From NCBI GenBank assembly GCA_026999335.1, contig JALTPW010000977.1, positions 1-6,866 on the forward strand: a stretch of DNA of 6,866 nt. The letters are read 5' to 3'. Shown one piece after another: positions 1-6,071 of the stretch (position 1 is its first letter; each line of letters begins with the position of its first letter). This stretch comes from Chromatiales bacterium (GTDB lineage Bacteria; Pseudomonadota; Gammaproteobacteria; SZUA-152). The position numbers were made by a program, and so were the translations under genes. The notes beneath the pieces were generated by a model. The model made no database searches, was not told where the DNA came from, and saw nothing but the letters and a program-made list of their open reading frames with translations.

Positions 1-625
1 GCAGCAGTGCCTGCAGCTTGTCCAGGTCGAAGCTGACGAAGAGCAGGCCGAGGGGATTGTCGGCCTCATCGAGCACTGGGGTGGTGAGATCGAAGTGGGC
101 CAACTGTGGAATTCCCAGGTGTACCGGCGGCGACTTGACGTGGCTGCCCTGGCTCAACTGCTCCAGATCCGACAGGCACAGCGGATCAAGCTGCTGGCTG
201 ATGGGGTCACCGAGTATATTGCCGTGGCCGTCGAGCAGGGCTACACCGCTGGCCCGGGGGAGAAAGCGGCGTATCTGTAAAGCCCAGTGTTGCGCACTGT
301 CGGTGTCGCTGAGGGTGAGAAGATCCTGCGTGGTGGGTTGCCGGGCGATGTGCCGGACAAGTTCGTGCAAGTAACTCAGGCGGCTTTCAATGCGTTGTGC
401 CTTGGCCTGCAATTGGGGGATGAGGTCGCTGTCACCCTGCGACTGATAGTAAAATTTTGCCAGACTCAGATTGATCGCCGAGAGGGCGAGAAACAGAATG
501 ATGATCAGGGCGGCGCCGAGATAGGTACGGGTCTTTACCGGGAGCGGTTTGTGAGCCGGGATAGTGAGAGGGGCCTTGGGTGAGGCATAGATCGCGGGGC
601 CGCCGTGTTCGGGGGGCTGGTACAT
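1..625 (-). CDS. Membrane-anchored sensor protein, N-terminal part (C-terminus beyond the window)
   Basis: An open frame on the minus strand starts at ATG 625 and stays open for 208 codons to the left edge, so the gene is incomplete. An AGGA lies 10 nt before the ATG. The frame stays open further upstream to a TAA, but the only other possible start noticed there is a TTG at 664. Residues 1-33 are Pro-rich and end in basic residues (KTR). Residues 35-56 are one clear membrane helix (LIIILFLALSAI). Residues 57-208 would be periplasmic: a long helix (about 68-96) followed by a Cache-like alpha/beta fold with strand motifs GVALLDGHGNILGDP (127-141), AHFDLTTPVLDE (176-187) and LGLLFVSFDLDKLQ (192-205). 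This layout is typical of gammaproteobacterial GGDEF diguanylate cyclases, histidine kinases and chemoreceptors. The output domain is outside the window, so the enzymatic class is open; a diguanylate cyclase is my first guess. It is transcribed divergently from the exported-protein operon. Confidence 0.85.
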   Translation of the reverse strand, partial: MYQPPEHGGPAIYASPKAPLTIPAHKPLPVKTRTYLGAALIIILFLALSAINLSLAKFYYQSQGDSDLIPQLQAKAQRIESRLSYLHELVRHIARQPTTQDLLTLSDTDSAQHWALQIRRFLPRASGVALLDGHGNILGDPISQQLDPLCLSDLEQLSQGSHVKSPPVHLGIPQLAHFDLTTPVLDEADNPLGLLFVSFDLDKLQALL

Positions 626-753
626 CGGGTCGTAATCCTGACTGTGTGGGCTATTCCGGCTCAACGCTGTGGCGTCGCGTTTGGTTCCATTGCCGGGAGG
701 GCTGCGGTAGTGCCGATGGTGGGTGCGGTCTATTTTAGAGCAGAGCGGCGGGG

Positions 754-759
754 ATTATA
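754..759 (-). promoter_or_regulatory. Candidate -10 box for the minus-strand sensor gene
   Basis: Read on the minus strand, positions 759 to 754 are a perfect TATAAT. It lies about 130 nt upstream of the sensor's ATG at 625. No good -35 hexamer sits 16-18 nt further upstream (candidates around 776-783 read like GCGATA or TGGCGA), so if this is a sigma-70 promoter it is a weak or activator-dependent one. Chance occurrence in an A+T-rich patch is possible. Confidence 0.35.
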
Positions 760-880
760 AGTCGTAATTCTGCGTTTATCGCCATGTATTGATTAATGAT
801 ATTCATCGGAATGTCGTTAACCCTTAGTGATCAAGCCTTTCCTCGCGCTATACCGGGTAAATCACCTTTTTCTCCAGGCG

Positions 881-897
881 GGATAAATAGGGTATCC
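881..897. repeat. Short inverted repeat upstream of the first operon gene
   Basis: GGATA (881-885) and TATCC (893-897) form perfect 5-bp arms around a 7-nt spacer, 24 nt before ATG 922. This is a reasonable place for an operator or a 5'-leader hairpin, but arms this short are common by chance and no regulator is implied. Confidence 0.25.
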
Positions 898-921
898 TGC
901 GCGGGAAATCTGTAGTTGAGT

Positions 922-1461
922 ATGCAAATGATACGGCAAACTGTTTTTTCGCTCTGTCTGCTGGTGTTGGCGGGTTCGCTCTGTGCGCAGGAGAGGGGCG
1001 CGACGCCAGCGCTGGCTGCCACACAACTGTTGCACGAGGCGGGTCAGCTGTTTGGTGAAGTGCAGGAACTGGCGGTGGCGCTGGAGATCGCCCGGCAACC
1101 ACCGCCGCGGGATCAGCTCTTGGTGTTGGTTTCCCTGTTGCCGGATAAGCGTTTCGAGCTGGAGGCGGTACAGGTGAAGATCGACGGTGATTTCGCGGTT
1201 TTTCATGAATACAGCGTGGCGGAGATCGAAGCCCTCGCTGCGGGCGGCGCGCATCGCCTGCTGCTGAAACACCTGCCACCCGGCCGGCATGAGCTGGTGG
1301 CCCGCTGGGTCGGCAAGGCACACAAGGCGAAGGAAGAAGAGGTGGTGCGTGAGGTTCGCTGGGCCTTCCGCAGCGGTGAGACCCGGCGGGTCGTGGAGCT
1401 GGCGTTGGCGCAGGGTGAGGAGCAGTCTTTTCCGCGCTTTTCTCTGCGGGAGTGGCACTAG
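922..1461 (+). CDS. Small secreted protein of unknown function, first gene of the operon
   Basis: This encodes a 179-aa exported protein. Residues 1-22 form a Sec signal peptide (MQMIRQ, then a hydrophobic run, ending GSLCA|QE). The Cys in SLC is not in a lipobox (Leu at -1), so signal peptidase I cleavage is likelier than lipidation. After cleavage, residues 30-62 are predicted helical. Residues 66-170 read as a small beta-rich domain: alternating strands in LLVLVSLL, LEAVQVKIDGDFAVFHEYS, HRLLLKHLPPGRHELVAR and a final VVELALAQ, like an Ig-like sandwich. I recall similar short uncharacterised proteins beside TPR genes in other gammaproteobacteria, sometimes misannotated as AraC regulators; no helix-turn-helix is visible here. 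Start choice: ATG 922, ATG 928 and TTG 916 are all possible and none has a strong Shine-Dalgarno; 922 gives the best signal peptide. Its stop overlaps the next start (TAGTG), so the two are translationally coupled. A scaffold or binding partner role is inference. Confidence 0.85.
   Translation: MQMIRQTVFSLCLLVLAGSLCAQERGATPALAATQLLHEAGQLFGEVQELAVALEIARQPPPRDQLLVLVSLLPDKRFELEAVQVKIDGDFAVFHEYSVAEIEALAAGGAHRLLLKHLPPGRHELVARWVGKAHKAKEEEVVREVRWAFRSGETRRVVELALAQGEEQSFPRFSLREWH
1448..1452 (+). promoter_or_regulatory. Ribosome binding site that fixes the start of the 485-aa TPR-like gene
   Basis: GGGAG lies 8 nt before GTG 1461 and inside the end of the previous gene. The other in-frame GTG, at 1452, overlaps this GGGAG and has no comparable site. 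This supports GTG 1461, which makes a TAGTG one-base stop/start overlap. Confidence 0.6.
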
Positions 1462-2918
1462 TGATCCGGCAATATCATCTGCATGGATCACTCGCATGTT
1501 TGCTGATGTGGTGTGTTGTGGCGGTGATAACGGGTCTGTCGCTGGCCTTGCCTGCGACCGCGTCGTCGTTGCTCGATCCGCAGATCCGTGCGGTGCATTT
1601 CGATGTCCGCCTGGGTGAATCGCTGCGTGCGATGACCCGTCTTCAAGCCGCGCGTCAGCAGGGTTTCCTGGATCATCAGGCGCGGCAGGCGGATCTGCTA
1701 CTGGGCGACATGCTGTTGCAGCAGGGATTGGATCTGTCGGCGGAGGCGGTTTTACTGCGTGTGGGCGAGGCGGGCGGTGAGCAGGCGGATGCGGCCTGGC
1801 TGCAGCTCGGGCGTCTGCATTACCGGCGCGGTGAGGATGCGGCGGCGTTGGCGGCCTTTGCGCGGATCCGCGGCCCACTGAGCGGGACTGCGCAGCAGGA
1901 GCGTTTGTTGCTGGAGGGTGAGTTGCTGCTGCGCTCCGGGCGTCTGTTCGAGGCGGAACAACGTCTGCGGACGCTGCTGGAAGGGCGTAAAAAGCGTTCG
2001 GATTGGGTCGACTATGGGCGTTTCAATCTTGCCGTGGTTCTGTTTCGCAGCGGGCGGGAGGACGAGGCGCGTGAGCTGTTGCTGTCCCTGAGTAAACAGA
2101 ATACAAAAGATCCTGTCCTGCGTACCCTGTCTGACAAGGCCAATCTCACTCTGGCCTATGACCGTCTGGAGGCGGGTGACATCGACGCCGCGACGGACTT
2201 TTTCAAAAAAGGCCGGCTCAGCAGCCCGGTGTCGAATACGGCCCTGATGGGGCTGGGGCGCGCCTGGGCCGCACAGGAAGAATACAAGAAGGCACTGGTG
2301 CCGTGGCTAAAACTGAGCAAACGCGATTCCGCCGATCCGCTGGTGCAGGATGCCCTGCTGGCGGTGCCCTATGGTTTCGGCAAGTTGAACGCCTACAAAC
2401 AGGCATTACAGTATTACCAGCAGGCCTTGAGTGTGTTCGAGCTGGAGCTGGAGCGTGTCGGCAAGGTCGAGGGACAGGTCAATAACGGCGATATGGTGCG
2501 TACCCTGGCCACCGGTTTCAGTGGCGATGATGTGCTTGAGCGTGAGGTGCTACCGGCGCTGCCCAAGGCGTCTGGCGCCTCCCACCTGTGGCAGCTGTTC
2601 TCTACCCACGAATTTCAGGAAATGCTGAGGAGCTACGTGCGGACGGAGCAGTCATTGAAGAAAATCACTGACTGGACGTCACAGGTCAAGGTGGACGACA
2701 GCCTTCCGCCCGCGAGCCGCGCAGCATTACTGACACGTGCCGCCACCCTGGAGACCCGTTTGACCACATTGTCCGGTAAATTGCAGGCCCATATGCAGTC
2801 CCTCGCCTTACAGGAGCTGGCGCAGCGTCGTAAGCGTATTCAGGCCTATACCGACGAGACGCGGTTTTCCATTGCGCAGATCTATGATTATGCCGCCAAG
2901 CGCTGGGGTGGCAAGTAA
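1461..2918 (+). CDS. Secreted TPR-like helical-repeat protein
   Basis: This encodes a 485-aa exported protein, starting at GTG 1461. Residues 1-31 are a Sec signal peptide with a hydrophobic core (LACLLMW through LSLAL) and an A-T-A|SS cleavage site; no lipobox follows, so it should be soluble in the periplasm. Residues about 55-335 are a solenoid of helix pairs with TPR-like signatures, such as AAWLQLGRLHYRRGEDAAAL (111-130), GELLLRSGRLFEAEQRL (153-169), FNLAVVLFRSGREDEA (188-203) and GLGRAWAAQEEYKKAL (264-279). Residues 350-485 are a separate helical segment, with probable coiled coil around 415-475 and a conserved-looking end, TRFSIAQIYDYAAKR. I recall proteins with this type of tail next to TPR lipoproteins in gammaproteobacteria; none has a firm function that I can name. 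It is probably a protein-protein scaffold. It may correspond to the periplasmic TPR proteins of Glt-like machines (GltC or GltE type), but that needs a profile search. The stop TAA is followed by the structured spacer. Confidence 0.88.
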   Translation: MIRQYHLHGSLACLLMWCVVAVITGLSLALPATASSLLDPQIRAVHFDVRLGESLRAMTRLQAARQQGFLDHQARQADLLLGDMLLQQGLDLSAEAVLLRVGEAGGEQADAAWLQLGRLHYRRGEDAAALAAFARIRGPLSGTAQQERLLLEGELLLRSGRLFEAEQRLRTLLEGRKKRSDWVDYGRFNLAVVLFRSGREDEARELLLSLSKQNTKDPVLRTLSDKANLTLAYDRLEAGDIDAATDFFKKGRLSSPVSNTALMGLGRAWAAQEEYKKALVPWLKLSKRDSADPLVQDALLAVPYGFGKLNAYKQALQYYQQALSVFELELERVGKVEGQVNNGDMVRTLATGFSGDDVLEREVLPALPKASGASHLWQLFSTHEFQEMLRSYVRTEQSLKKITDWTSQVKVDDSLPPASRAALLTRAATLETRLTTLSGKLQAHMQSLALQELAQRRKRIQAYTDETRFSIAQIYDYAAKRWGGK

Positions 2919-2947
2919 TGGGCGCCTTTAATCGTTGTTTGTGGCCT

Positions 2948-2989
2948 CTGCGCAACCTGCCAAGGGTTGTCGCAAGGCGGCTTGCGCAG
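2948..2989. repeat. Hairpin-forming segment just after the 485-aa gene
   Basis: CTGCGCAA (2948-2955) is the reverse complement of TTGCGCAG (2982-2989), giving an 8-bp outer stem. Two alternative inner hairpins compete: CAACC/GGTTG (2953-2957 with 2965-2969) and CGCAAG-GCGG-CTTGCG (2971-2986). No T-run follows, so it does not look like a Rho-independent terminator; it could protect the upstream mRNA end or be part of the repeat element. Confidence 0.55.
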
Positions 2990-3011
2990 GTGAAGGCTGG
3001 TTATCCTTCAC
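2990..3011. repeat. Perfect 7-bp hairpin
   Basis: GTGAAGG (2990-2996) and CCTTCAC (3005-3011) are perfect inverted repeats around an 8-nt loop. It directly abuts the preceding hairpin segment, so the transcript would fold into adjacent stem-loops. Confidence 0.55.
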
Positions 3012-3048
3012 AAACAAACCAATGCCGAGACAGCCCTTCGCAGGCAGT

Positions 3049-3060
3049 GCCCTTCGGGGC
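3049..3060. repeat. UUCG-tetraloop hairpin
   Basis: GCCC-TTCG-GGGC is a 4-bp GC stem closed by the C(UUCG)G tetraloop, which is known to be unusually stable in RNA. The word GCCCTTCG also occurs at 3033-3040, 16 nt upstream, as a direct repeat. Stable tetraloops are more typical of functional RNA or REP-like palindromes than of random sequence. Confidence 0.55.
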
Positions 3061-3187
3061 CTACAGGCGGGTTTGCCCTTGGTGTCGCCTACTGTCGCCT
3101 CAGGGCACCTACTTTTTGGTGGTGCAACTTTTTGACAGCCAACCTGCCTGCAACGTTGCGCCTTGATGGCGAACCCGCCTGTAGGCC
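3058..3187. repeat. Inverted-repeat pair bounding a 130-bp segment
   Basis: GGCCTACAGGCGGGTTTGCC (3058-3077) pairs with GGCGAACCCGCCTGTAGGCC (3168-3187): 19 of 20 positions are complementary. The 90-bp interior carries direct repeats TGTCGCCT (3083-3090, 3093-3100) and ACTTTTTG (3111-3118, 3127-3134). A weaker outer pair (2977-2986 with 3194-3203, 9 of 10) is nested around it. No transposase is present, so this would be a non-autonomous repeat element or a large RNA hairpin. No target-site duplication is evident to me. Confidence 0.6.
3105..3133 (+). terminator. Weak terminator-like hairpin with T-run
   Basis: GCACC (3105-3109) pairs with GGTGC (3121-3125), and a run of five Ts begins three bases after the stem. 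The stem is only 5 bp with an 11-nt loop and the T-run is interrupted from the stem by AAC, so termination would be partial at best. If real, it would lower expression of the genes from 3220 onward relative to the two upstream genes. Confidence 0.2.
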
Positions 3188-3219
3188 AGAGACCGCAAGC
3201 AGCGATTAGAGGTGCCCAT

Positions 3220-6048
3220 ATGCGTCTGTATCGTTACCTGTCCCTCGGGGTATTGCTGTTGCTATCGGCCTGCGTCAGCACCGAGGAAACGCTGGGCGAT
3301 CTTGGTGAGTTGGATATCCAGATCGAGGATGATGCCGCCATCCTTGGTGCGCGCGACAAGGCCATGGATAACTACTGGGAGTTTGCCGCCAATTCCTCGG
3401 AAAAAGAACAAAAAATCGAGGCCATGCGGCGTTTGGCAGATCTGGAAATGGAACGCAGCGATGAGCGTTTCCAACGTCAGGTGGAAGTGCTCGACCGCAT
3501 GACCGAAGGTGAGGGTGCCGATATCGACACCCTGAAGGCGGTGACTTATCGTGGCGCCATCAAGCTCTACGGGGATGCCTTGATCATCGCACGCGGTGGT
3601 TCTCAGGAGCCCATCCTGCTGTATCAGCTGTCCAAAGCCTATGAGCAGGCGGGTAGCCATCAGGAGGCGCTGGATACCCTGCAGGCCCTGCTCGATCTGC
3701 GACCGGAGGCGGAAAACCGGGATGAGTTGCACTTCCGCCGTGCCGAGCTGCTGTTCGACATGCGCCAATTCAAGCAGGCGGAATTTGATTATGGCCAGGT
3801 GCTGAAGGTGGGGCCGCAGTCCCGTTATTACGAAAAATCGCTCTCCAAGCGTGGCTGGTCCGCCTTCAAGCAAGAGCATTACAAGCGTGCGCTGGACTCT
3901 TTTATTGCCCTTATTGACCACAAGCTGCGGCAGGCGGATGGCCGTATCGTCAATGACGAGAGTCATCTTAGTCGTGGTGACAGGGAATTACTGAGCGATA
4001 TTTTCCGCGTGGTCATTCTCAGTTTTAAGGAGTTGAATGGCACACAGGGCATCAAGGCCTATTTCGAGGATTACGGCCAGCGTGATTATGAAATGCGCCT
4101 TTATCAGGCCATGGGTGACTTCTATCTCGCCCAGGATCGGGTGCAGGATGCGGCAGCGAGCTACATTGCCTTTGTGCGTGACTTTCCCATGCATGAACAG
4201 GCCTTTGAGTTTGACCTGAAGGCCATGAAGGCCTATGCCGATGCCGGCTATTCCCAGTTGATGATCAAGGCCAAGCAGGAATTCGTGCGCCGTTATCGGG
4301 TCAACGGCAATTTTTGGCGCCGACATCTGGATCAGGAAGAAACGGTGTTGGCGCGTCTGCGTCCCCTGTTGCGCCGCAATTCAGAAGACGTGGCGCGCCA
4401 CTTGCACGCGCAGGCACAGAAAAGCAAGAAGCCGATGGATTATCAGCGTGCTTTCCTCTGGTACAAGCAGCACCTGAAATGGTTTGCCAAGAGCCCCAAG
4501 GCGAAGGAGCTGAACTTCCTGTATGGCGAACTGTTGTTTGAGGCCGGGCAGTTTGCGGCGGCGGCCAAGGAATTTGAAAAAACCGCCTATCAATATATCC
4601 GCTTCGGCAGAGACGCCGAGGCCGGTTATGCCTCGTTATTGGCTTACACCGAACGTGAAAAACAGCTGACGGGAAAAGAAAAGGAAACCTGGAGCCGTAT
4701 GGCGGTGGGTAGTGCTATGCGCTTCGGCAAGACTTTTCCCGACGATTCGCGCGCCGCCAGTGTATTGACCAAGGCTGCGGAAAATATGTTCGCGCTGAAA
4801 AAATATGGCCAGGCCGCAGTGGCCGCGCGACAGATTCTTGAATTGTCCACCGAGACATCACCCGAGACCCGGCGCACGGCATGGAAGATCATTGCCCGCG
4901 CGGAGTTTGAAAAAGGGGATTATTCACGTGCGGAGGTGGCCTATAAGGTCGCGCTCAGCCTGACATCGGCAGAAGATACGGTTTCGCGCAAACTGCTGAA
5001 AGAAGGGCTGGCTGCTGCGGTGTACAAGCAGGGTGAGCTGATGCAGGCGAAGGGTAATGTGCAGGGTGCGATCGCCCAGTTTTCACGCGTCGATGCGAAC
5101 TCGGCCGTTGCCGAGGCCGCTGAATTCGATATTGCCGCCAGCCTGCTGAGTAGTGAGGAATGGTATGCCGCCATCGAGGCGTTGGGGAATTTCCGTGATC
5201 TGAATCCGGCCAGCAAACTGCTGCCCAAGGTGTCACAGAACCTGATCCTGGCGTATCAAAAGACCGGCCAGTCGTCCAGAGCGGCCGAGGAACTGGAGCG
5301 CTACATCGGCCTGCTGGACGACCCGGAGCTACGCCGTGAGGCACTCTGGCAGTCTATTGAGTTGTATGAAAAAGCCGCTGATATGGCCAAGGTGCTGGCC
5401 AGCTACGAGCGCTATGTCGACGAGTATCCGCGGCCGCTGGAGCAGGCGATGGAGGTACGCCAGATACTGGTGACTATTTATGGTGATGCCGGAAATGTCG
5501 CTGCGAAACGTTTTTGGCAGGAAGAGATCGTTCGCCAGGAAAAGGCGGCGGGCGGGGAAAGTACGCAGCGTATGCGCTATTTGGCGGCCAAGGCGGCCTT
5601 TGAGCTGGCGCAACCGACACTGGAAGCCTATCAGCGTATCAAATTGGAGGAGCCACTACAGCAAAGCCTGAAGCGCAAGAAAGAGAAGATGCAGCTGGCG
5701 GTGGACACCTTTACCGCGACGGCCAACTATGGTGTTGCCGGAGTGACCACCGCTTCCGTTTATATACTGGCGGAGATTTATGCCGACTTCGGGACTGCGC
5801 TGATGGGTTCGCAACGTCCGGCCGGGCTGAGTGAGGAGGAGCTGGAACAATACGACATTCTCCTCGAGGAGCAGGCCTACCCGTTTGAGGAGAAGTCCAT
5901 TACCATCCACGAATCCAATGTCGAACGTATTGCCGACGGTGCCTATGATGAGTGGGTGCAGAAAAGTTTTAACAGGCTCAAGGAGTTAAGCCCTTTCCGT
6001 TATGCGAAGGTGGAAAAGAGTGAGCCAATGAGTGGGGAAATCTATTGA
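3220..6048 (+). CDS. Large TPR-repeat outer-membrane lipoprotein
   Basis: This encodes a 942-aa lipoprotein. ATG 3220 is preceded by AGAGGTG with 5-nt spacing; an upstream TTG (3163) would add 19 residues and bury the signal peptide, so I reject it. Residues 1-17 are a lipoprotein signal with lipobox LSAC and Cys18; Val at +2 predicts outer-membrane sorting. Residues 40-100 are charged and helical. From about 130 to 790 the protein is a long helical solenoid. TPR-like units include LLYQLSKAYEQAGSHQEALDT (133-153), HFRRAELLFDMRQFKQAEFD (171-190), AMGDFYLAQDRVQDAAASY (297-315), LYGELLFEAGQFAAAAKEFE (434-453), and further units near 555-578 and 675-698. Residues 822-930 form a distinct tail: YGVAGVTTASVYILAEIY, then LSEEELEQYDILLEEQAYPFEEK, then YDEWVQKSF. 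I recall a similar tail in TPR proteins of gammaproteobacteria and in Myxococcus GltD/AgmU-type proteins, which makes this the best anchor for a Glt-like envelope complex. Orthology is inferred, not shown. Confidence 0.9.
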   Translation: MRLYRYLSLGVLLLLSACVSTEETLGDLGELDIQIEDDAAILGARDKAMDNYWEFAANSSEKEQKIEAMRRLADLEMERSDERFQRQVEVLDRMTEGEGADIDTLKAVTYRGAIKLYGDALIIARGGSQEPILLYQLSKAYEQAGSHQEALDTLQALLDLRPEAENRDELHFRRAELLFDMRQFKQAEFDYGQVLKVGPQSRYYEKSLSKRGWSAFKQEHYKRALDSFIALIDHKLRQADGRIVNDESHLSRGDRELLSDIFRVVILSFKELNGTQGIKAYFEDYGQRDYEMRLYQAMGDFYLAQDRVQDAAASYIAFVRDFPMHEQAFEFDLKAMKAYADAGYSQLMIKAKQEFVRRYRVNGNFWRRHLDQEETVLARLRPLLRRNSEDVARHLHAQAQKSKKPMDYQRAFLWYKQHLKWFAKSPKAKELNFLYGELLFEAGQFAAAAKEFEKTAYQYIRFGRDAEAGYASLLAYTEREKQLTGKEKETWSRMAVGSAMRFGKTFPDDSRAASVLTKAAENMFALKKYGQAAVAARQILELSTETSPETRRTAWKIIARAEFEKGDYSRAEVAYKVALSLTSAEDTVSRKLLKEGLAAAVYKQGELMQAKGNVQGAIAQFSRVDANSAVAEAAEFDIAASLLSSEEWYAAIEALGNFRDLNPASKLLPKVSQNLILAYQKTGQSSRAAEELERYIGLLDDPELRREALWQSIELYEKAADMAKVLASYERYVDEYPRPLEQAMEVRQILVTIYGDAGNVAAKRFWQEEIVRQEKAAGGESTQRMRYLAAKAAFELAQPTLEAYQRIKLEEPLQQSLKRKKEKMQLAVDTFTATANYGVAGVTTASVYILAEIYADFGTALMGSQRPAGLSEEELEQYDILLEEQAYPFEEKSITIHESNVERIADGAYDEWVQKSFNRLKELSPFRYAKVEKSEPMSGEIY

Positions 6049-6059
6049 CTGTTACTGCT

Positions 6060-6065
6060 GGAGGG
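6060..6065 (+). promoter_or_regulatory. Strong ribosome binding site fixing a GTG start
   Basis: GGAGGG sits 6 nt before GTG 6072. The alternatives, TTG 6045 and ATG 6090, lack a comparable site, so GTG 6072 is preferred for the 201-aa lipoprotein. Confidence 0.65.
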
Positions 6066-6071
6066 CTGTTT

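Larger units (their letters stand above)
626..921. other. Divergent intergenic region
   Basis: About 296 bp separate the start of the minus-strand sensor from the first rightward gene. Positions 760-840 are noticeably richer in A+T than the flanking genes, as expected of a shared promoter region. Short symmetric elements are present (ATGA-TAT-TCAT at 796-806, and GGATA-N7-TATCC at 881-897), but none matches an operator I recognise. I see no convincing small gene, RNA gene or terminator here. The open frames that cross this region on the minus strand are extensions of shadows of the rightward genes. Confidence 0.6.
2919..3219. other. Gene-free structured spacer inside the operon
   Basis: These 301 bp interrupt an operon whose other junctions are overlaps or 23 bp. 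The only frames (for example ATG 2918 to 3166, 82 codons) give Cys-, Arg- and Pro-rich peptides with no signal, domain or plausible core. Instead the DNA is dense in self-complementary and repeated words: hairpins at 2948-2989, 2990-3011 and 3049-3060, direct repeats at 3033-3056, 3083-3100 and 3111-3134, and nested inverted repeats. This is what an inserted intergenic repeat (REP/MITE-like) or a structured RNA element looks like. I do not recognise a named family. Confidence 0.65.

Noticed and set aside
18..583. Plus-strand open frames in the first 600 bp
   Set aside because: The minus-strand frame through the same DNA encodes a clear membrane helix plus Cache-like domain; the plus-strand frames are short, overlapping and featureless.
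820..900. Sigma-70 promoter for the rightward operon (TATACC at 849-854 or GATAAA at 882-887)
   Set aside because: Neither has a recognisable -35 at proper spacing; no sigma-54 GG-N10-GC element was found either. A promoter must exist nearby but I cannot place it.
862..1878. 338-codon minus-strand open frame
   Set aside because: It lies antisense to two well-supported genes, is Pro/His/Arg-rich with no domain, and is typical of the shadow frame of GC-rich coding DNA.
2919..3060. c-di-GMP (GEMM) riboswitch in the spacer, suggested by the nearby sensor
   Set aside because: The conserved GEMM core words and two-helix layout are absent, and the stems here do not match it.
3132..3137. TTGACA as a -35 box for a promoter before the 942-aa gene
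   Set aside because: The hexamer is perfect, but 16-18 nt downstream the sequence is GTTGCG/TTGCGC, with no -10-like hexamer.
3163..3219. Upstream TTG start for the 942-aa protein
   Set aside because: It lacks a good Shine-Dalgarno, reads out of the repeat element, and would place 19 residues before a complete lipoprotein signal peptide.
3262..3966. 234-codon minus-strand open frame
   Set aside because: It is antisense to the 942-aa lipoprotein gene, which has a signal peptide, Shine-Dalgarno and TPR pattern; the antisense product has none.
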